In this document: positions 1 to 6,823 of the stretch, in pieces | Layout of the letters: each line of letters begins with the position of its first letter | How positions within the stretch are numbered: position 1 is the stretch's first letter | Origin: DASQDT01 sp036380435 | GTDB taxonomy: Bacteria; Acidobacteriota; Blastocatellia; Pyrinomonadales; Pyrinomonadaceae | NCBI GenBank assembly: GCA_036380435.1 | Contig: DASVES010000412.1 | Span: 1-20,193 of the forward strand | Direction: 5' to 3' | DNA: 20,193 nt | Program-made: the position numbers and the translations under genes | The notes under the pieces: generated by a model | Databases searched by the model: none | What the model was told of the DNA's origin: nothing | The model's input: the letters and a program-made list of their open reading frames with translations, nothing else

Positions 1-495
1 GTCTTGAGGATGCTCAACGAGATCGGCTCCGTCGAACGCGTGCCCGAGTACATGAAGCGCGTGAAGGCCGGCGAGTTCCGTCTGATGGGCTTCGGCCACC
101 GCGTCTACAAGAACTACGACCCGCGCGCGCGCATCATCAAGCAGATCGCCTACGAGGTCTTCGAGGTGACGGGCAAAGACCCGCTCTTAGACCTCGCGCT
201 CGAATTAGAGCGCATCGCGCTCGAAGACGAGTACTTCGTCAAGCGCCGCCTCTACCCGAACGTGGACTTCTACTCGGGGATCATCTATCGCGCCATGCGC
301 TTCCCCGTGGACATGTTCCCCGTCTTGTTCGCCATCCCGCGCACCTCGGGCTGGCTCGCGCAGTGGGCCGAGATGCTCGGCGACCCCGACCAGAAGATCG
401 CCCGCCCACGCCAAATCTACCTCGGCCAGCGCACGCGCGACTATGTGCCCATGGAGAAGCGCAACGGGCAGGCCGAGGGCGCCGCCGCTTCATAA
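1..495 (+). CDS. gltA: Citrate synthase, C-terminal part (gene runs in from the left)
   Basis: This enzyme condenses acetyl-CoA with oxaloacetate to citrate, the entry step of the TCA cycle, in the cytoplasm. The frame is open from base 1 (V-L-R-M-L-N-E-I-G), so the TTG at 4 is not a real start and the 5' part lies outside the window. About 164 C-terminal residues are present. They include the FGHRVYKN block with the active-site histidine, the PNVDFYSG block with the catalytic aspartate, and the usual ending with PRQIYLGQ and RDYVPMEKR. The gene stops with TAA at 493-495. The short Ala/Gly-rich tail after MEKR is normal variation. The next gene, an alcohol dehydrogenase, is 207 bp away behind an inverted repeat, so the two are probably not tightly coupled. 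Family assignment is secure; the exact isoform (citrate or 2-methylcitrate synthase) is less so. Confidence 0.95.
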   Translation, partial: VLRMLNEIGSVERVPEYMKRVKAGEFRLMGFGHRVYKNYDPRARIIKQIAYEVFEVTGKDPLLDLALELERIALEDEYFVKRRLYPNVDFYSGIIYRAMRFPVDMFPVLFAIPRTSGWLAQWAEMLGDPDQKIARPRQIYLGQRTRDYVPMEKRNGQAEGAAAS

Positions 496-555
496 GACGC
501 TGACAACATTCTATGGGCGTGGCATGTCCGCGGCCTGTCTTCGGGAAAGAATTAT

Positions 556-664
556 TAACATGGATGGTCAGGATGCACGGGATAAGATGATTTGAAATCT
601 CAAATCTTGAATCAGAGATTGAGTTTTCCCTCTTCATCCTGTTACTCCTGTCCATCCATGTAAA
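556..664. repeat. Imperfect inverted repeat filling the gltA-adh gap
   Basis: ACATGGATGG at 558-567 pairs perfectly with CCATCCATGT at 652-661. Pairing continues with CAGGA (569-573) to TCCTG (646-650) and GGAT (580-583) to ATCC (636-639). The right arm is built of three degenerate 9-bp units at 635-643, 644-652 and 653-661. The AT-rich interior holds a smaller hairpin, AATCTC (596-601) with GAGATT (615-620). The element lies between the citrate synthase stop and the dehydrogenase start and has no coding content. It could act as an mRNA 3'-end hairpin or be a dispersed REP/MITE-like repeat; its copy number elsewhere cannot be seen here. The rest of the 496-702 gap shows only the Shine-Dalgarno GGGGAG ahead of 703. 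Confidence 0.7.
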
Positions 665-702
665 TTCCAAAAATTCGATAGAACGAACAGCGGGGAGAAC
701 AC

Positions 703-1755
703 ATGCTACCGACACGCGGATACGCCACCGACGGCCCAACGTCTCAACTTCAACCCTTCGACTTCGAGCGGCGTGAGCCGGGGCCGCGCGACGTGCTCAT
801 CGAAATCCAGTATTGCGGAGTCTGCCACTCCGACATCCATCAGGCGCGCAACGAGTGGGGCAACTCCATCTACCCGATGGTGCCCGGCCATGAGATCGTC
901 GGGCGCGTCGCGCGCGTCGGCGCGCAGGTGTCGCGCTTCAAAGAGGGCGACCTCGCCGGCGTCGGCTGCTTCGTGGACTCGTGCCGCGTCTGCGCCAACT
1001 GCAAGGAAGGCGAGGATCACTACTGCGAGAATCATCTCGTCGCCACCTACAACGGGACGGAGATGGACGAGAAGACGCCGACCTACGGGGGCTACTCTTC
1101 GCAGGTGGTCGTGGACGAAGACTACACGCTCAAGGTTCCGGCGAGTCTTCCACTCCCCAACGTCGCCCCGCTGCTCTGCGCCGGCATCACGACTTACTCA
1201 CCGCTGCGGCGCTTCAAGGTCGGGCCGGGTCAGCGCGTCGGCGTCGTGGGCTTGGGCGGTCTGGGACACATGGGTGTAAAGCTCGCCGCCTCGATGGGCG
1301 CAGGCGTCACGGTCTTCAGCACCTCCCCGTCGAAGGAGTCGGACGCGCGCTCGCTCGGCGCGCACGACTTCGTCGTCACGAAAGACCCCGAGAACCTTGT
1401 GGCGCTGGCCGGCAAGTTCGACTTCATCCTCGACACGGTGTCGGCGGCCCACGACCTCAACATGTATCTCGCCCTGCTGCGCCGCGAGGCGGTGATGGTG
1501 CTCGTCGGCGGCCCCGAAAAGCCTCTGGAGGTGCAAGCCTTCTCGCTCATCACCAACGGCCGGACGCTCGCCGGCTCGATGATCGGCGGCATCCGCGAGA
1601 CACAGGAGATGCTCGACTACTGCGCCGAACACAACATCACCTCGGACATCGAGCTGATTCCCATCGGGCGAATCGACGAGGCTTACGAGCGCACCGTCAA
1701 GGGAGACGTGCGCTACCGCTTCGTCATCGATATGGAATCGCTGAAAGGCAAGTGA
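703..1755 (+). CDS. Zinc-dependent NAD(P) alcohol/aldehyde dehydrogenase (cinnamyl-alcohol dehydrogenase / YahK type)
   Basis: This is a 350-residue medium-chain dehydrogenase/reductase that probably reduces aldehydes with NADPH or oxidises alcohols in the cytoplasm. The catalytic zinc ligands are visible as C41 in CGVCHSDIH, H63 in GHEIVG and C159 in LLCAGITTY. The structural zinc lobe has C94, C97, C100 and C108. The Rossmann fold carries GLGGLGHMGVKLA near 183-195. Length and motif order match the YahK/CAD branch rather than class III formaldehyde dehydrogenases. The start ATG at 703 has GGGGAG seven bases upstream, which supports it. The physiological substrate cannot be read from sequence. 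The TGA stop at 1753-1755 forms the first edge of a heptamer repeat array, and the downstream neighbour is convergent, so this looks like a stand-alone transcription unit. Confidence 0.93.
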   Translation: MLPTRGYATDGPTSQLQPFDFERREPGPRDVLIEIQYCGVCHSDIHQARNEWGNSIYPMVPGHEIVGRVARVGAQVSRFKEGDLAGVGCFVDSCRVCANCKEGEDHYCENHLVATYNGTEMDEKTPTYGGYSSQVVVDEDYTLKVPASLPLPNVAPLLCAGITTYSPLRRFKVGPGQRVGVVGLGGLGHMGVKLAASMGAGVTVFSTSPSKESDARSLGAHDFVVTKDPENLVALAGKFDFILDTVSAAHDLNMYLALLRREAVMVLVGGPEKPLEVQAFSLITNGRTLAGSMIGGIRETQEMLDYCAEHNITSDIELIPIGRIDEAYERTVKGDVRYRFVIDMESLKGK

Positions 1756-1902
1756 GCAGTAAGCAGTGAGCAGTAAGCAGTAAAAACAAAGACCGCGCCC
1801 CCACATCTGAGCGGGACGCGCGGACGGGAACAAGTAAGGCAGCCGGAGCATGACGCGCCGTGCTGCCTTACTTGTTTTTACTGCTCACTGCTCACTGCTT
1901 TT
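1755..1902. repeat. Heptamer-array inverted element between convergent genes
   Basis: The left arm has four tandem 7-bp units, AGCAGTR (1755-1761, 1762-1768, 1769-1775, 1776-1782), followed by AAAACAA. The right arm is the inverse: TTGTTTTTA at 1872-1880, then TACTGCT, CACTGCT and CACTGCT to 1900. An inner 15-bp perfect inverted repeat (1829-1843 with 1862-1876) overlaps the pairing partner of the outer arm at 1872-1876, so inner and outer stems compete there. The element starts in the dehydrogenase stop codon and ends at the stop codon of the opposing GDT1-like gene, so it occupies the whole gap. It plausibly serves as a bidirectional transcript end. The middle shows nothing else recognisable. 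Confidence 0.85.
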
Positions 1903-2174
1903 CAGAACTTCCCGAGGAGCATCAGCACGCCGATGACGATGAAGGCGACGGCCGCGACGCGCTTGATCCATTCGAGCGGGAGGTAGTGGCCGAGTGTGCC
2001 GCCGACGAGCACGCCGACGGCCGAGACGCAGATGAGCGCCAGCGACGCCCCGACGAAGACCGTCCACGGACGCTTCGTCTGCGCGGCCATCGTCATCGCC
2101 GCCAGTTGCGTCTTGTCGCCCATCTCCGCCAGAAAGATCGTCCCGAAGGTCGCCAGAAGTACGCGCCAGTCCAT
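1902..2174 (-). CDS. Single-repeat GDT1/TMEM165 (UPF0016) family membrane protein
   Basis: This 90-residue inner-membrane protein belongs to the UPF0016/GDT1 family, whose characterised members move Mn2+ or Ca2+ out of the cytoplasm in exchange for protons. The family signature E-x-G-D-K-T appears as EMGDKT at residues 17-22, inside the first of three predicted membrane segments (about 4-28, 38-60, 69-88). Most bacterial members have two such repeats in about 190 residues. Here only one is present, so function would require a homodimer or a partner encoded elsewhere. The ATG at 2174 is preceded only by a weak purine-rich site. The gene is divergent from pilS (75 bp apart) and convergent with the dehydrogenase. 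Its stop codon abuts the heptamer element. Transport substrate is inferred from the family only. Confidence 0.85.
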   Translation of the reverse strand: MDWRVLLATFGTIFLAEMGDKTQLAAMTMAAQTKRPWTVFVGASLALICVSAVGVLVGGTLGHYLPLEWIKRVAAVAFIVIGVLMLLGKF

Positions 2175-2249
2175 CGCCTTTGCACCCGCCTTTCGTTTTT
2201 TTTCAGACAGTATGAGCGCGCCCCGCCTTTTGTGCTAGGCTACTGCGCG
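2175..2249. promoter_or_regulatory. Divergent intergenic region between GDT1-like gene and pilS
   Basis: The 75 bp between the two divergent start codons must hold at least the GDT1-like promoter. It contains a run of eight T at about 2198-2205 and a locally AT-richer stretch, but no confident -35/-10 pair or -24/-12 element was recognised on either strand. Confidence 0.35.
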
Positions 2250-3938
2250 ATGCTTCAGCGGGCCGAACCGTCGCAGAGAGTTTCGGGCGCGCACGCGCGA
2301 CTCTGGTGGCTGATCGCCGGGCGGATTGTCGCCGCCCTCCTCCTGCTGGGCGCGAGCGTCGTCTGGACGCGCTTCTTCCTGCAGGACGGCATCGCCGTGG
2401 CGGGCGCGCGCGCGCCCGTGCCGCGCGGCGCGCTGCCCATCGGCGCGGCCGTCCTCGTCCTCTCCTTAGTCTATGCGGCGGCGCTTCGGCTCACGCGCCT
2501 GAGCGTCGTCGTTCAGGCCGGCGCACAGTTCTTCTGCGACGCCCTGCTCGTCACCTGGCTCGTCTCCCAGACGGGCGACCTCCATTCGCCCTACGCCGCG
2601 CTCTACATCCTCGTCATCGCCATCGCCAGCTTCTACCTCGGCGCGCGCGAGGTGATGCTCGTGGCCGCCGGGTGCGCCCTGTTCTACACGGCGGCGATGC
2701 TCTCCATCTCGCTCGGCTTCGTGAGCGCGCGCGGGGCCGAGACCGCCGCGATGCCGCTCGCCGAAGTGCTCGGGACGATGGGACTCAACGCCGCCGTCTG
2801 CCTCGTCGTCGGCCTGCTGGCGGCGCGTCTGGCCGACCGGCAGACGCGCTCCGACGTGCAGCTCCGGCAGACCGCGCACGCGCTCGCCTCCCTGCGCCGC
2901 CTGCACGAGCGGATCGTCGATTCGATCCGCTCGGGCGTCATCACGACCGACCTCTCGCGGCGCATCTACACGGTGAACACGGCCGCCGAGGAGATGATCG
3001 GCTACGGCGCGGCCGACCTGCGCGGGCAGGACGTGTCGATCCTCTTCGGTGACATCCGCGCGCAGATCGAACAGTCTCTGCGCGCCGCCGCCGGCGGTCA
3101 CACCAGCCCGCGCTTCGAGGCCGACTGCTTGACGGCTGAGGGCTTTCGCGTCCGCCTCGGCTACAGCGTCTCGCCGCTCTCGGGCGAGGCCGGCGACACC
3201 ACAGGGTTAGTCATCACCTTTCAGGATTTGACGGACGTGCGCGCGATGGAGGAGACCTCGCGCCGGCAGGAGCGCCTCTCCGCCGTGGGCCGCGTCGCCG
3301 CCGGCATCGCGCACGAAATCCGCAACCCGCTCGCCGCCATGCGCGGCTCCATCCAGGTTTTGCGCGACGACCTCGCCGACGACCCCGGCCGGCAGGAGTT
3401 GATGGAGATCATCCTGCGCGAGTCCGACCGACTCAACCGCATCATCACCGACTTCCTGACCTACGCGCGCCCCCGACAGGTCTCGCTCGCCGCCGTTGAC
3501 CTGCGCGAGCCGCTGCGCGAAACCTTCGCGCTACTGCGCCACAGCCCCGAGATGCGCCCCGACCACACGCTCGAAGAGGTCTTGCCCGATGAGCCGGTCG
3601 CGGCGTCGGCCGACGAAAACGCCATCAAACAGGTCTTCTGGAACCTCTCGCGCAACGCCCTGATCGCGATGCCCGAGGGCGGCTCCTTGCGCGCCGAGAT
3701 GGAGACGCTGCCGCAGGGCCGCGTCCGCATCACCTTCACGGACTCGGGGCGCGGCATGTCGCGCTCGCAGGTCGAGCGCCTCTTCGAGCCGTTCTCCTCC
3801 TCGACGACCGGCGGCACCGGCCTCGGCCTCTCGATTGTCTATCAGATAATCCGCGACCACGGTGGTACAATCAACGTCCGCAGCCGCGAGGGACATGGGA
3901 CGACGATCACCGTGGAGTTGCCGGGTGCGAAGCCTTGA
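2250..3938 (+). CDS. pilS: PilS-like membrane sensor histidine kinase (PAS domain)
   Basis: A 562-residue two-component sensor probably controlling pilin expression through the NtrC-type regulator at 4323. The N-terminus has about six hydrophobic segments (roughly residues 19-40, 62-85, 92-105, 115-130, 135-155, 175-192), as in PilS. A PAS domain follows at about 215-335, then HisKA with the phospho-accepting H355 in IAHEIRNPLAAM. The HATPase domain has the N box FWNLSRNALIAM, G1 DSGRGM and G2 GGTGLGLSIV. I start it at ATG 2250. The reading frame stays open back to 1860, but that extension only translates the heptamer repeat and the antisense of the GDT1-like gene. No strong Shine-Dalgarno is present. 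Assignment as PilS rests on topology plus the adjacent pilR and pilA; a generic NtrB-like kinase is the alternative. Confidence 0.88.
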   Translation: MLQRAEPSQRVSGAHARLWWLIAGRIVAALLLLGASVVWTRFFLQDGIAVAGARAPVPRGALPIGAAVLVLSLVYAAALRLTRLSVVVQAGAQFFCDALLVTWLVSQTGDLHSPYAALYILVIAIASFYLGAREVMLVAAGCALFYTAAMLSISLGFVSARGAETAAMPLAEVLGTMGLNAAVCLVVGLLAARLADRQTRSDVQLRQTAHALASLRRLHERIVDSIRSGVITTDLSRRIYTVNTAAEEMIGYGAADLRGQDVSILFGDIRAQIEQSLRAAAGGHTSPRFEADCLTAEGFRVRLGYSVSPLSGEAGDTTGLVITFQDLTDVRAMEETSRRQERLSAVGRVAAGIAHEIRNPLAAMRGSIQVLRDDLADDPGRQELMEIILRESDRLNRIITDFLTYARPRQVSLAAVDLREPLRETFALLRHSPEMRPDHTLEEVLPDEPVAASADENAIKQVFWNLSRNALIAMPEGGSLRAEMETLPQGRVRITFTDSGRGMSRSQVERLFEPFSSSTTGGTGLGLSIVYQIIRDHGGTINVRSREGHGTTITVELPGAKP

Positions 3939-3981
3939 GCCGCGGCCAGGGTTTCGCGATGCTCAAACCGAGGAGGGAACG

Positions 3982-4290
3982 ATGACCGGCGAAGAGATGC
4001 AAAAGGCGATGGATTTCGTCGTTAGTCAACAGGCGCAATTCGCATCCGACATCGGCGAGTTAAAAGATGTCGTGGCACGGCTGGCGAACGCGACCCTGAG
4101 CCGCTTCGAGGCCACCGACCGGAAGCGCGACGACGTTGACCGGCGCATCTCCGCGCTTGTGGACTCTCAGTTGCGGACGGAAGAGAGTATTCGTAAAACG
4201 GAAGAGAACATCAGTAGGACGGAGGATAACGTCCGAGCGTTGACTGCTGTCGTTGATCGCTACTTCAGTGAGGGCCGCAACGGCAAATAG
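3982..4290 (+). CDS. Small coiled-coil protein of unknown function
   Basis: A 102-residue soluble, highly charged protein with no cysteine, no signal peptide and no membrane segment. Its N-terminus (MTGEEMQKAMDFVVSQQAQF) resembles a widespread family of small uncharacterised coiled-coil proteins. Residues 66-86 consist of three near-identical heptads, TEESIRK, TEENISR and TEDNVRA, encoded by a 21-bp tandem repeat at 4177-4239, which should form a continuous helix. GAGGAGGG at 3970-3977 is a good ribosome site for the ATG at 3982. An in-frame longer reading begins at 3862 inside pilS and lacks support. The gene sits between pilS and pilR, 43 bp and 32 bp from them, and uses more A/T-ending codons than either. 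It may modulate or scaffold the neighbours, or be an inserted mobile-like gene; no function is assigned. Confidence 0.8.
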   Translation: MTGEEMQKAMDFVVSQQAQFASDIGELKDVVARLANATLSRFEATDRKRDDVDRRISALVDSQLRTEESIRKTEENISRTEDNVRALTAVVDRYFSEGRNGK

Positions 4291-4322
4291 CTTTCGCAAG
4301 TTTTCCCCTCACGATTTCCGCT

Positions 4323-5747
4323 ATGGCTAAACTTCTAATCGTTGACGACGAACAGGGCATGCGGCAGCTTTTGTCGCTCGTCTTCGGGCGCGCGGGACAC
4401 AGTGTGCGCGCGGCCGAGAGCGGGCGGCGCGCCGTCGAGATGCTGCGCTCCGAGCCGGCCGACGTGATCGTCTCGGACGTGAAGATGCCGGACATGTCAG
4501 GCATCGAGATGCTGCGCGCCGTGCGCGAATTCCTGCCCGACGCGGCCGTCGTGATGATGACGGCCTTCGCCACCGTCGAGACGGCCCGCGAGGCGTTCAA
4601 ACTCGGCGCGGACGACTTCATCCAGAAGCCCTTCGACGTTGACGAACTCAAGCTCATCGTCGAGAAGGCGCTCGAACGCCTCCGTCTCCTTCAGGAGAAC
4701 CGCGCCTTCAAGCGCGCCCAGCGCGAGCGCGGCCGGCTCGACCAGATCATCGGCCACTCGCCGCGCATGCAGGCCGTCTACCAGATGATCGAGACGGTGG
4801 CCGCCGTCCAGTCAACCATCCTGATTACGGGCGAGTCGGGCACGGGCAAGGAGATGGTCGCGCGCGCCATCCACAACCTCAGCCCGCGCTCCGATAAGCC
4901 TTTCATGCCCATCAACTGCGGCGCTTTCACCGAGACGCTTTTGGAGTCGGAGCTGTTCGGCTACACGCGCGGCGCCTTCACCGGCGCCAATGCCAATCGC
5001 AAGGGGCTGTTCGAGGCCGCCGACAAGGGCACGATTTTTCTCGACGAGGTCGGCGAGATGTCGCCGACGATGCAGGTCAAGCTGCTGAGAGTCCTTCAGG
5101 AGCGCAAGGTGCGGCCCGTCGGCGCGCACGAGGAGACCTCAATCGACACCCGCGTCATCGCCGCCACCAACCGCGACCTCGCCGCGATGGTCAAGCAGGG
5201 AGGCTTCCGCGAAGACCTCTTCTACCGCATCTCCGTCATCCCGATAGAGCTTCCCCCTTTGCGCGAGCGCCGCGAGGACATCCCCACGCTCATCGAGCAC
5301 TTCGTCCAGAAGTTCTGCGCGCAGACCGGCCGCTCGCTCGGCATCACGGAGGGCGCGACCGAGTTGCTCGAACGCTACTCCTGGCCGGGCAACGTGCGCG
5401 AACTCGAACACACCATCGAGCGCTCCGTGGCGCTGGAACGCACCGACACCATTCAGGCCGACTCGCTCCCGCAATCGGTGACCAACTATAGCCCCTCGCG
5501 CGCCGCCTCCTCGGCCTTCGAGCTGCCCGACGAGGGCCTCAACCTCGTGGCCCACCTCGAACATCTGGAGAAGAGTTACCTCCTCGAAGCCCTGCGCCGC
5601 ACGGGCGGCAACCAGACGCGCGCGGCCGAAGTCCTCCACCTCTCCGTCCGTAGCCTGCGTCACCTCCTCGACAAGCACGGCATCCGCAGTCTCACGGCCC
5701 AACTCCGCTCCGACGCCGCCTCGTCCACGCGCGGCGGCGCGGAATAA
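4323..5747 (+). CDS. pilR: PilR-like sigma-54-dependent response regulator
   Basis: A 474-residue NtrC-family activator that should receive phosphate from PilS and open sigma-54 promoters, most likely that of pilA. The receiver domain (1-120) has acidic D8/D9, phospho-acceptor D52, T80 and K102. The AAA+ domain (about 141-370) shows Walker A GESGTGKE (170-177), the sigma-54-contacting GAFTGA loop (217-222) and Walker B TIFLDEVGEM. The C-terminus ends in a Fis-type helix-turn-helix, GGNQTRAAEVLHLSVRSLRH. All key residues are intact. The ATG at 4323 has only a poor Shine-Dalgarno, suggesting coupling to the coiled-coil gene 32 bp upstream. The assignment depends on position: pilS lies upstream, and pilA with a -24/-12 promoter lies downstream. 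Confidence 0.9.
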   Translation: MAKLLIVDDEQGMRQLLSLVFGRAGHSVRAAESGRRAVEMLRSEPADVIVSDVKMPDMSGIEMLRAVREFLPDAAVVMMTAFATVETAREAFKLGADDFIQKPFDVDELKLIVEKALERLRLLQENRAFKRAQRERGRLDQIIGHSPRMQAVYQMIETVAAVQSTILITGESGTGKEMVARAIHNLSPRSDKPFMPINCGAFTETLLESELFGYTRGAFTGANANRKGLFEAADKGTIFLDEVGEMSPTMQVKLLRVLQERKVRPVGAHEETSIDTRVIAATNRDLAAMVKQGGFREDLFYRISVIPIELPPLRERREDIPTLIEHFVQKFCAQTGRSLGITEGATELLERYSWPGNVRELEHTIERSVALERTDTIQADSLPQSVTNYSPSRAASSAFELPDEGLNLVAHLEHLEKSYLLEALRRTGGNQTRAAEVLHLSVRSLRHLLDKHGIRSLTAQLRSDAASSTRGGAE

Positions 5748-5765
5748 GTCGGCCGCACGCGCGGC

Positions 5766-5800
5766 GCTGACGGCCGTCGGCGACGGTCACGTCCGTCAGC
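5766..5800 (+). terminator. Nested hairpin after pilR (possible terminator)
   Basis: GCTGACGG (5766-5773) pairs perfectly with CCGTCAGC (5793-5800). Directly stacked inside is CCGTC (5774-5778) with GACGG (5782-5786) around a 3-base loop. It begins 18 bp after the pilR stop. There is no T tract, so termination is plausible but unproven. It may instead protect the pilR mRNA 3' end. Confidence 0.5.
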
Positions 5801-5871
5801 CATCGACGGCACCCGGCTTGCATAGCTTTCGCGTGCGGGGACTCACTCCTCCGCCTCACACTCTCACAATT

Positions 5872-5906
5872 TTTTCTGGAACGTTCTGGTAGGCTTTTCT
5901 GGAACG
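5872..5906. promoter_or_regulatory. Twin 12-bp direct repeat upstream of the pilA promoter
   Basis: TTTTCTGGAACG occurs exactly twice, at 5872-5883 and 5895-5906, with starts 23 bp apart (about two helical turns). The first copy runs into the palindrome GAACGTTC (5879-5886). The pair lies some 190-220 bp upstream of the predicted -24 element, a normal distance for an enhancer bound by an NtrC-type activator. It is a candidate PilR site by position only. The remainder of the 5748-6220 gap holds the nested hairpin, the sigma-54 promoter and the leader hairpin listed separately, and no credible gene. Confidence 0.4.
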
Positions 5907-6092
5907 CGCGGCACGACTTCCGGCCGCCGGGCCGGGCCGCGTCTTTGACAAAATGCGGCACCGCTCGTCTGACGATTTTTGTTAAAGCGACAGTTTTCCG
6001 CCCGACCGCTGGTGTCACTCACGAACCTCACGCCGCGGCCACCCTTGCAAATATTCCAGCCGATTAGCGCCTCCCGCGCCGGCCCCGCCCTC

Positions 6093-6108
6093 TGGCACGA
6101 CGCTTGTA
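6093..6108 (+). promoter_or_regulatory. Sigma-54 (-24/-12) promoter of pilA
   Basis: TGGCACGACGCTTGTA matches the consensus TGGCACG-N4-TTGCA with correct spacing and one deviation (T instead of C in the -12 element). GG is at 6094-6095 and the -12 element at 6104-6108. Transcription would start near 6119, giving a leader of about 100 nt. The presence of an NtrC-family PilR just upstream and a pilin gene downstream makes this assignment strong, since pilin genes in several bacteria are driven by PilR with sigma-54. Confidence 0.8.
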
Positions 6109-6131
6109 GAAACACACGGCGACAGAATCGC

Positions 6132-6148
6132 GCAACGCGGCGCGTTGC
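6132..6148 (+). promoter_or_regulatory. Perfect 7-bp hairpin near the 5' end of the pilA mRNA
   Basis: GCAACGC (6132-6138) and GCGTTGC (6142-6148) form a perfect stem with a GGC loop, about 13 nt after the expected transcription start. A 5'-proximal hairpin of this kind can shield an abundant message from decay. The remaining leader is A-rich and single-stranded up to the Shine-Dalgarno AAGGAG (6204-6209). Confidence 0.5.
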
Positions 6149-6220
6149 CCAAGACGACGACGACCCGAAGGGCGCGAGACAAACCAAAACCTCAAACAAG
6201 TTCAAGGAGCACTCAGAACA

Positions 6221-6712
6221 ATGACCCAGAAGAAAGGCCAGAAGGGATTCTCCCTCATCGAACTGCTGATCGTCGTCGCGATCATTGGCATCATCGCCGC
6301 CATCGCGGTTCCCAATCTCCTCTCCTCCCGCCGCGCGGCCAATGAAGGCTCGGCGCAGTCCTCCGTCCGCACCATCCACAGCGCCAACGCCACCTATCAG
6401 GCCACCACCGGCAACGGCGAATACGGCGATGTCGGCGACCTGCTCGCCGAGAAGCTGATCGACCCGGTGCTGGGCACTGGCGCGAAGAGCGGCTACACCT
6501 TCGAGTCCACCCCCGTCGCCTCCGCCCCCGCGACCGGCGACCTCGCGAAGTTCCACGCGACCGGCGACCCCACGACCGACTCGGGCGTCTCGCAGTCCGG
6601 CACCCGCAACTTCTGCATCGCGGAAGACGGCGTGATGCGCGGCGGCGTCGGCACCTCGAAGGCCGCGAGCCGCGCCGCCTGCGACGCTCTCACGGCCATG
6701 GGCAACCAGTAA
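6221..6712 (+). CDS. pilA: Type IV major pilin (prepilin)
   Basis: A 163-residue type IVa prepilin, the structural subunit of a retractile surface pilus. A short basic leader (MTQKKGQKG) ends in G9, and prepilin peptidase should cut G9-F10 and methylate F10. The mature N-terminus, FSLIELLIVVAIIGIIAAIA, has the conserved glutamate at position 5 and the hydrophobic assembly helix. Mature length is 154. C132 and C154 near the C-terminus can form the usual disulfide-bonded loop. The ATG at 6221 follows AAGGAG with an 11-base gap. The globular part is larger than the short Geobacter conductive pilin, so conduction by that mechanism is not implied. Transcription probably depends on the sigma-54 promoter at 6093-6108, and the gene is closed by a strong hairpin at 6739. 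Confidence 0.95.
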   Translation: MTQKKGQKGFSLIELLIVVAIIGIIAAIAVPNLLSSRRAANEGSAQSSVRTIHSANATYQATTGNGEYGDVGDLLAEKLIDPVLGTGAKSGYTFESTPVASAPATGDLAKFHATGDPTTDSGVSQSGTRNFCIAEDGVMRGGVGTSKAASRAACDALTAMGNQ

Positions 6713-6738
6713 GACTTCGGTTAGCCAATTCGGAAACC

Positions 6739-6770
6739 GCGGGGGACGGAGTTCACGCTCTGTCCCCCGC
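6739..6770 (+). terminator. Strong hairpin after pilA
   Basis: GCGGGGGACGGAG (6739-6751) pairs with CTCTGTCCCCCGC (6758-6770) over 13 bp with one G-U, around the loop TTCACG. No T tract follows. It lies 26 bp after the pilA stop. It may partly terminate transcription or protect the 3' end so that pilin mRNA exceeds the downstream ABC genes. Confidence 0.65.
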
Positions 6771-6823
6771 TCTACGTGCCGGGGCGCGCGCCGCGCGCCA
6801 CGCGGCGAATACGGGAAGGTCGT

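Noticed and set aside
281..739. 152-codon minus-strand reading frame across the gltA-adh gap
   Set aside because: It reads through the antisense of citrate synthase and the noncoding inverted repeat, with no recognisable protein.
1860..2249. N-terminal extension of the pilS reading frame
   Set aside because: It translates the heptamer repeat and the antisense of the GDT1-like gene; the natural PilS-like N-terminus begins at ATG 2250.
6776..6823. GTG 6776 as start of the ABC permease
   Set aside because: It lies just after the pilA hairpin, has no ribosome site and adds an Arg-rich stretch unlike the family; later starts are better supported.
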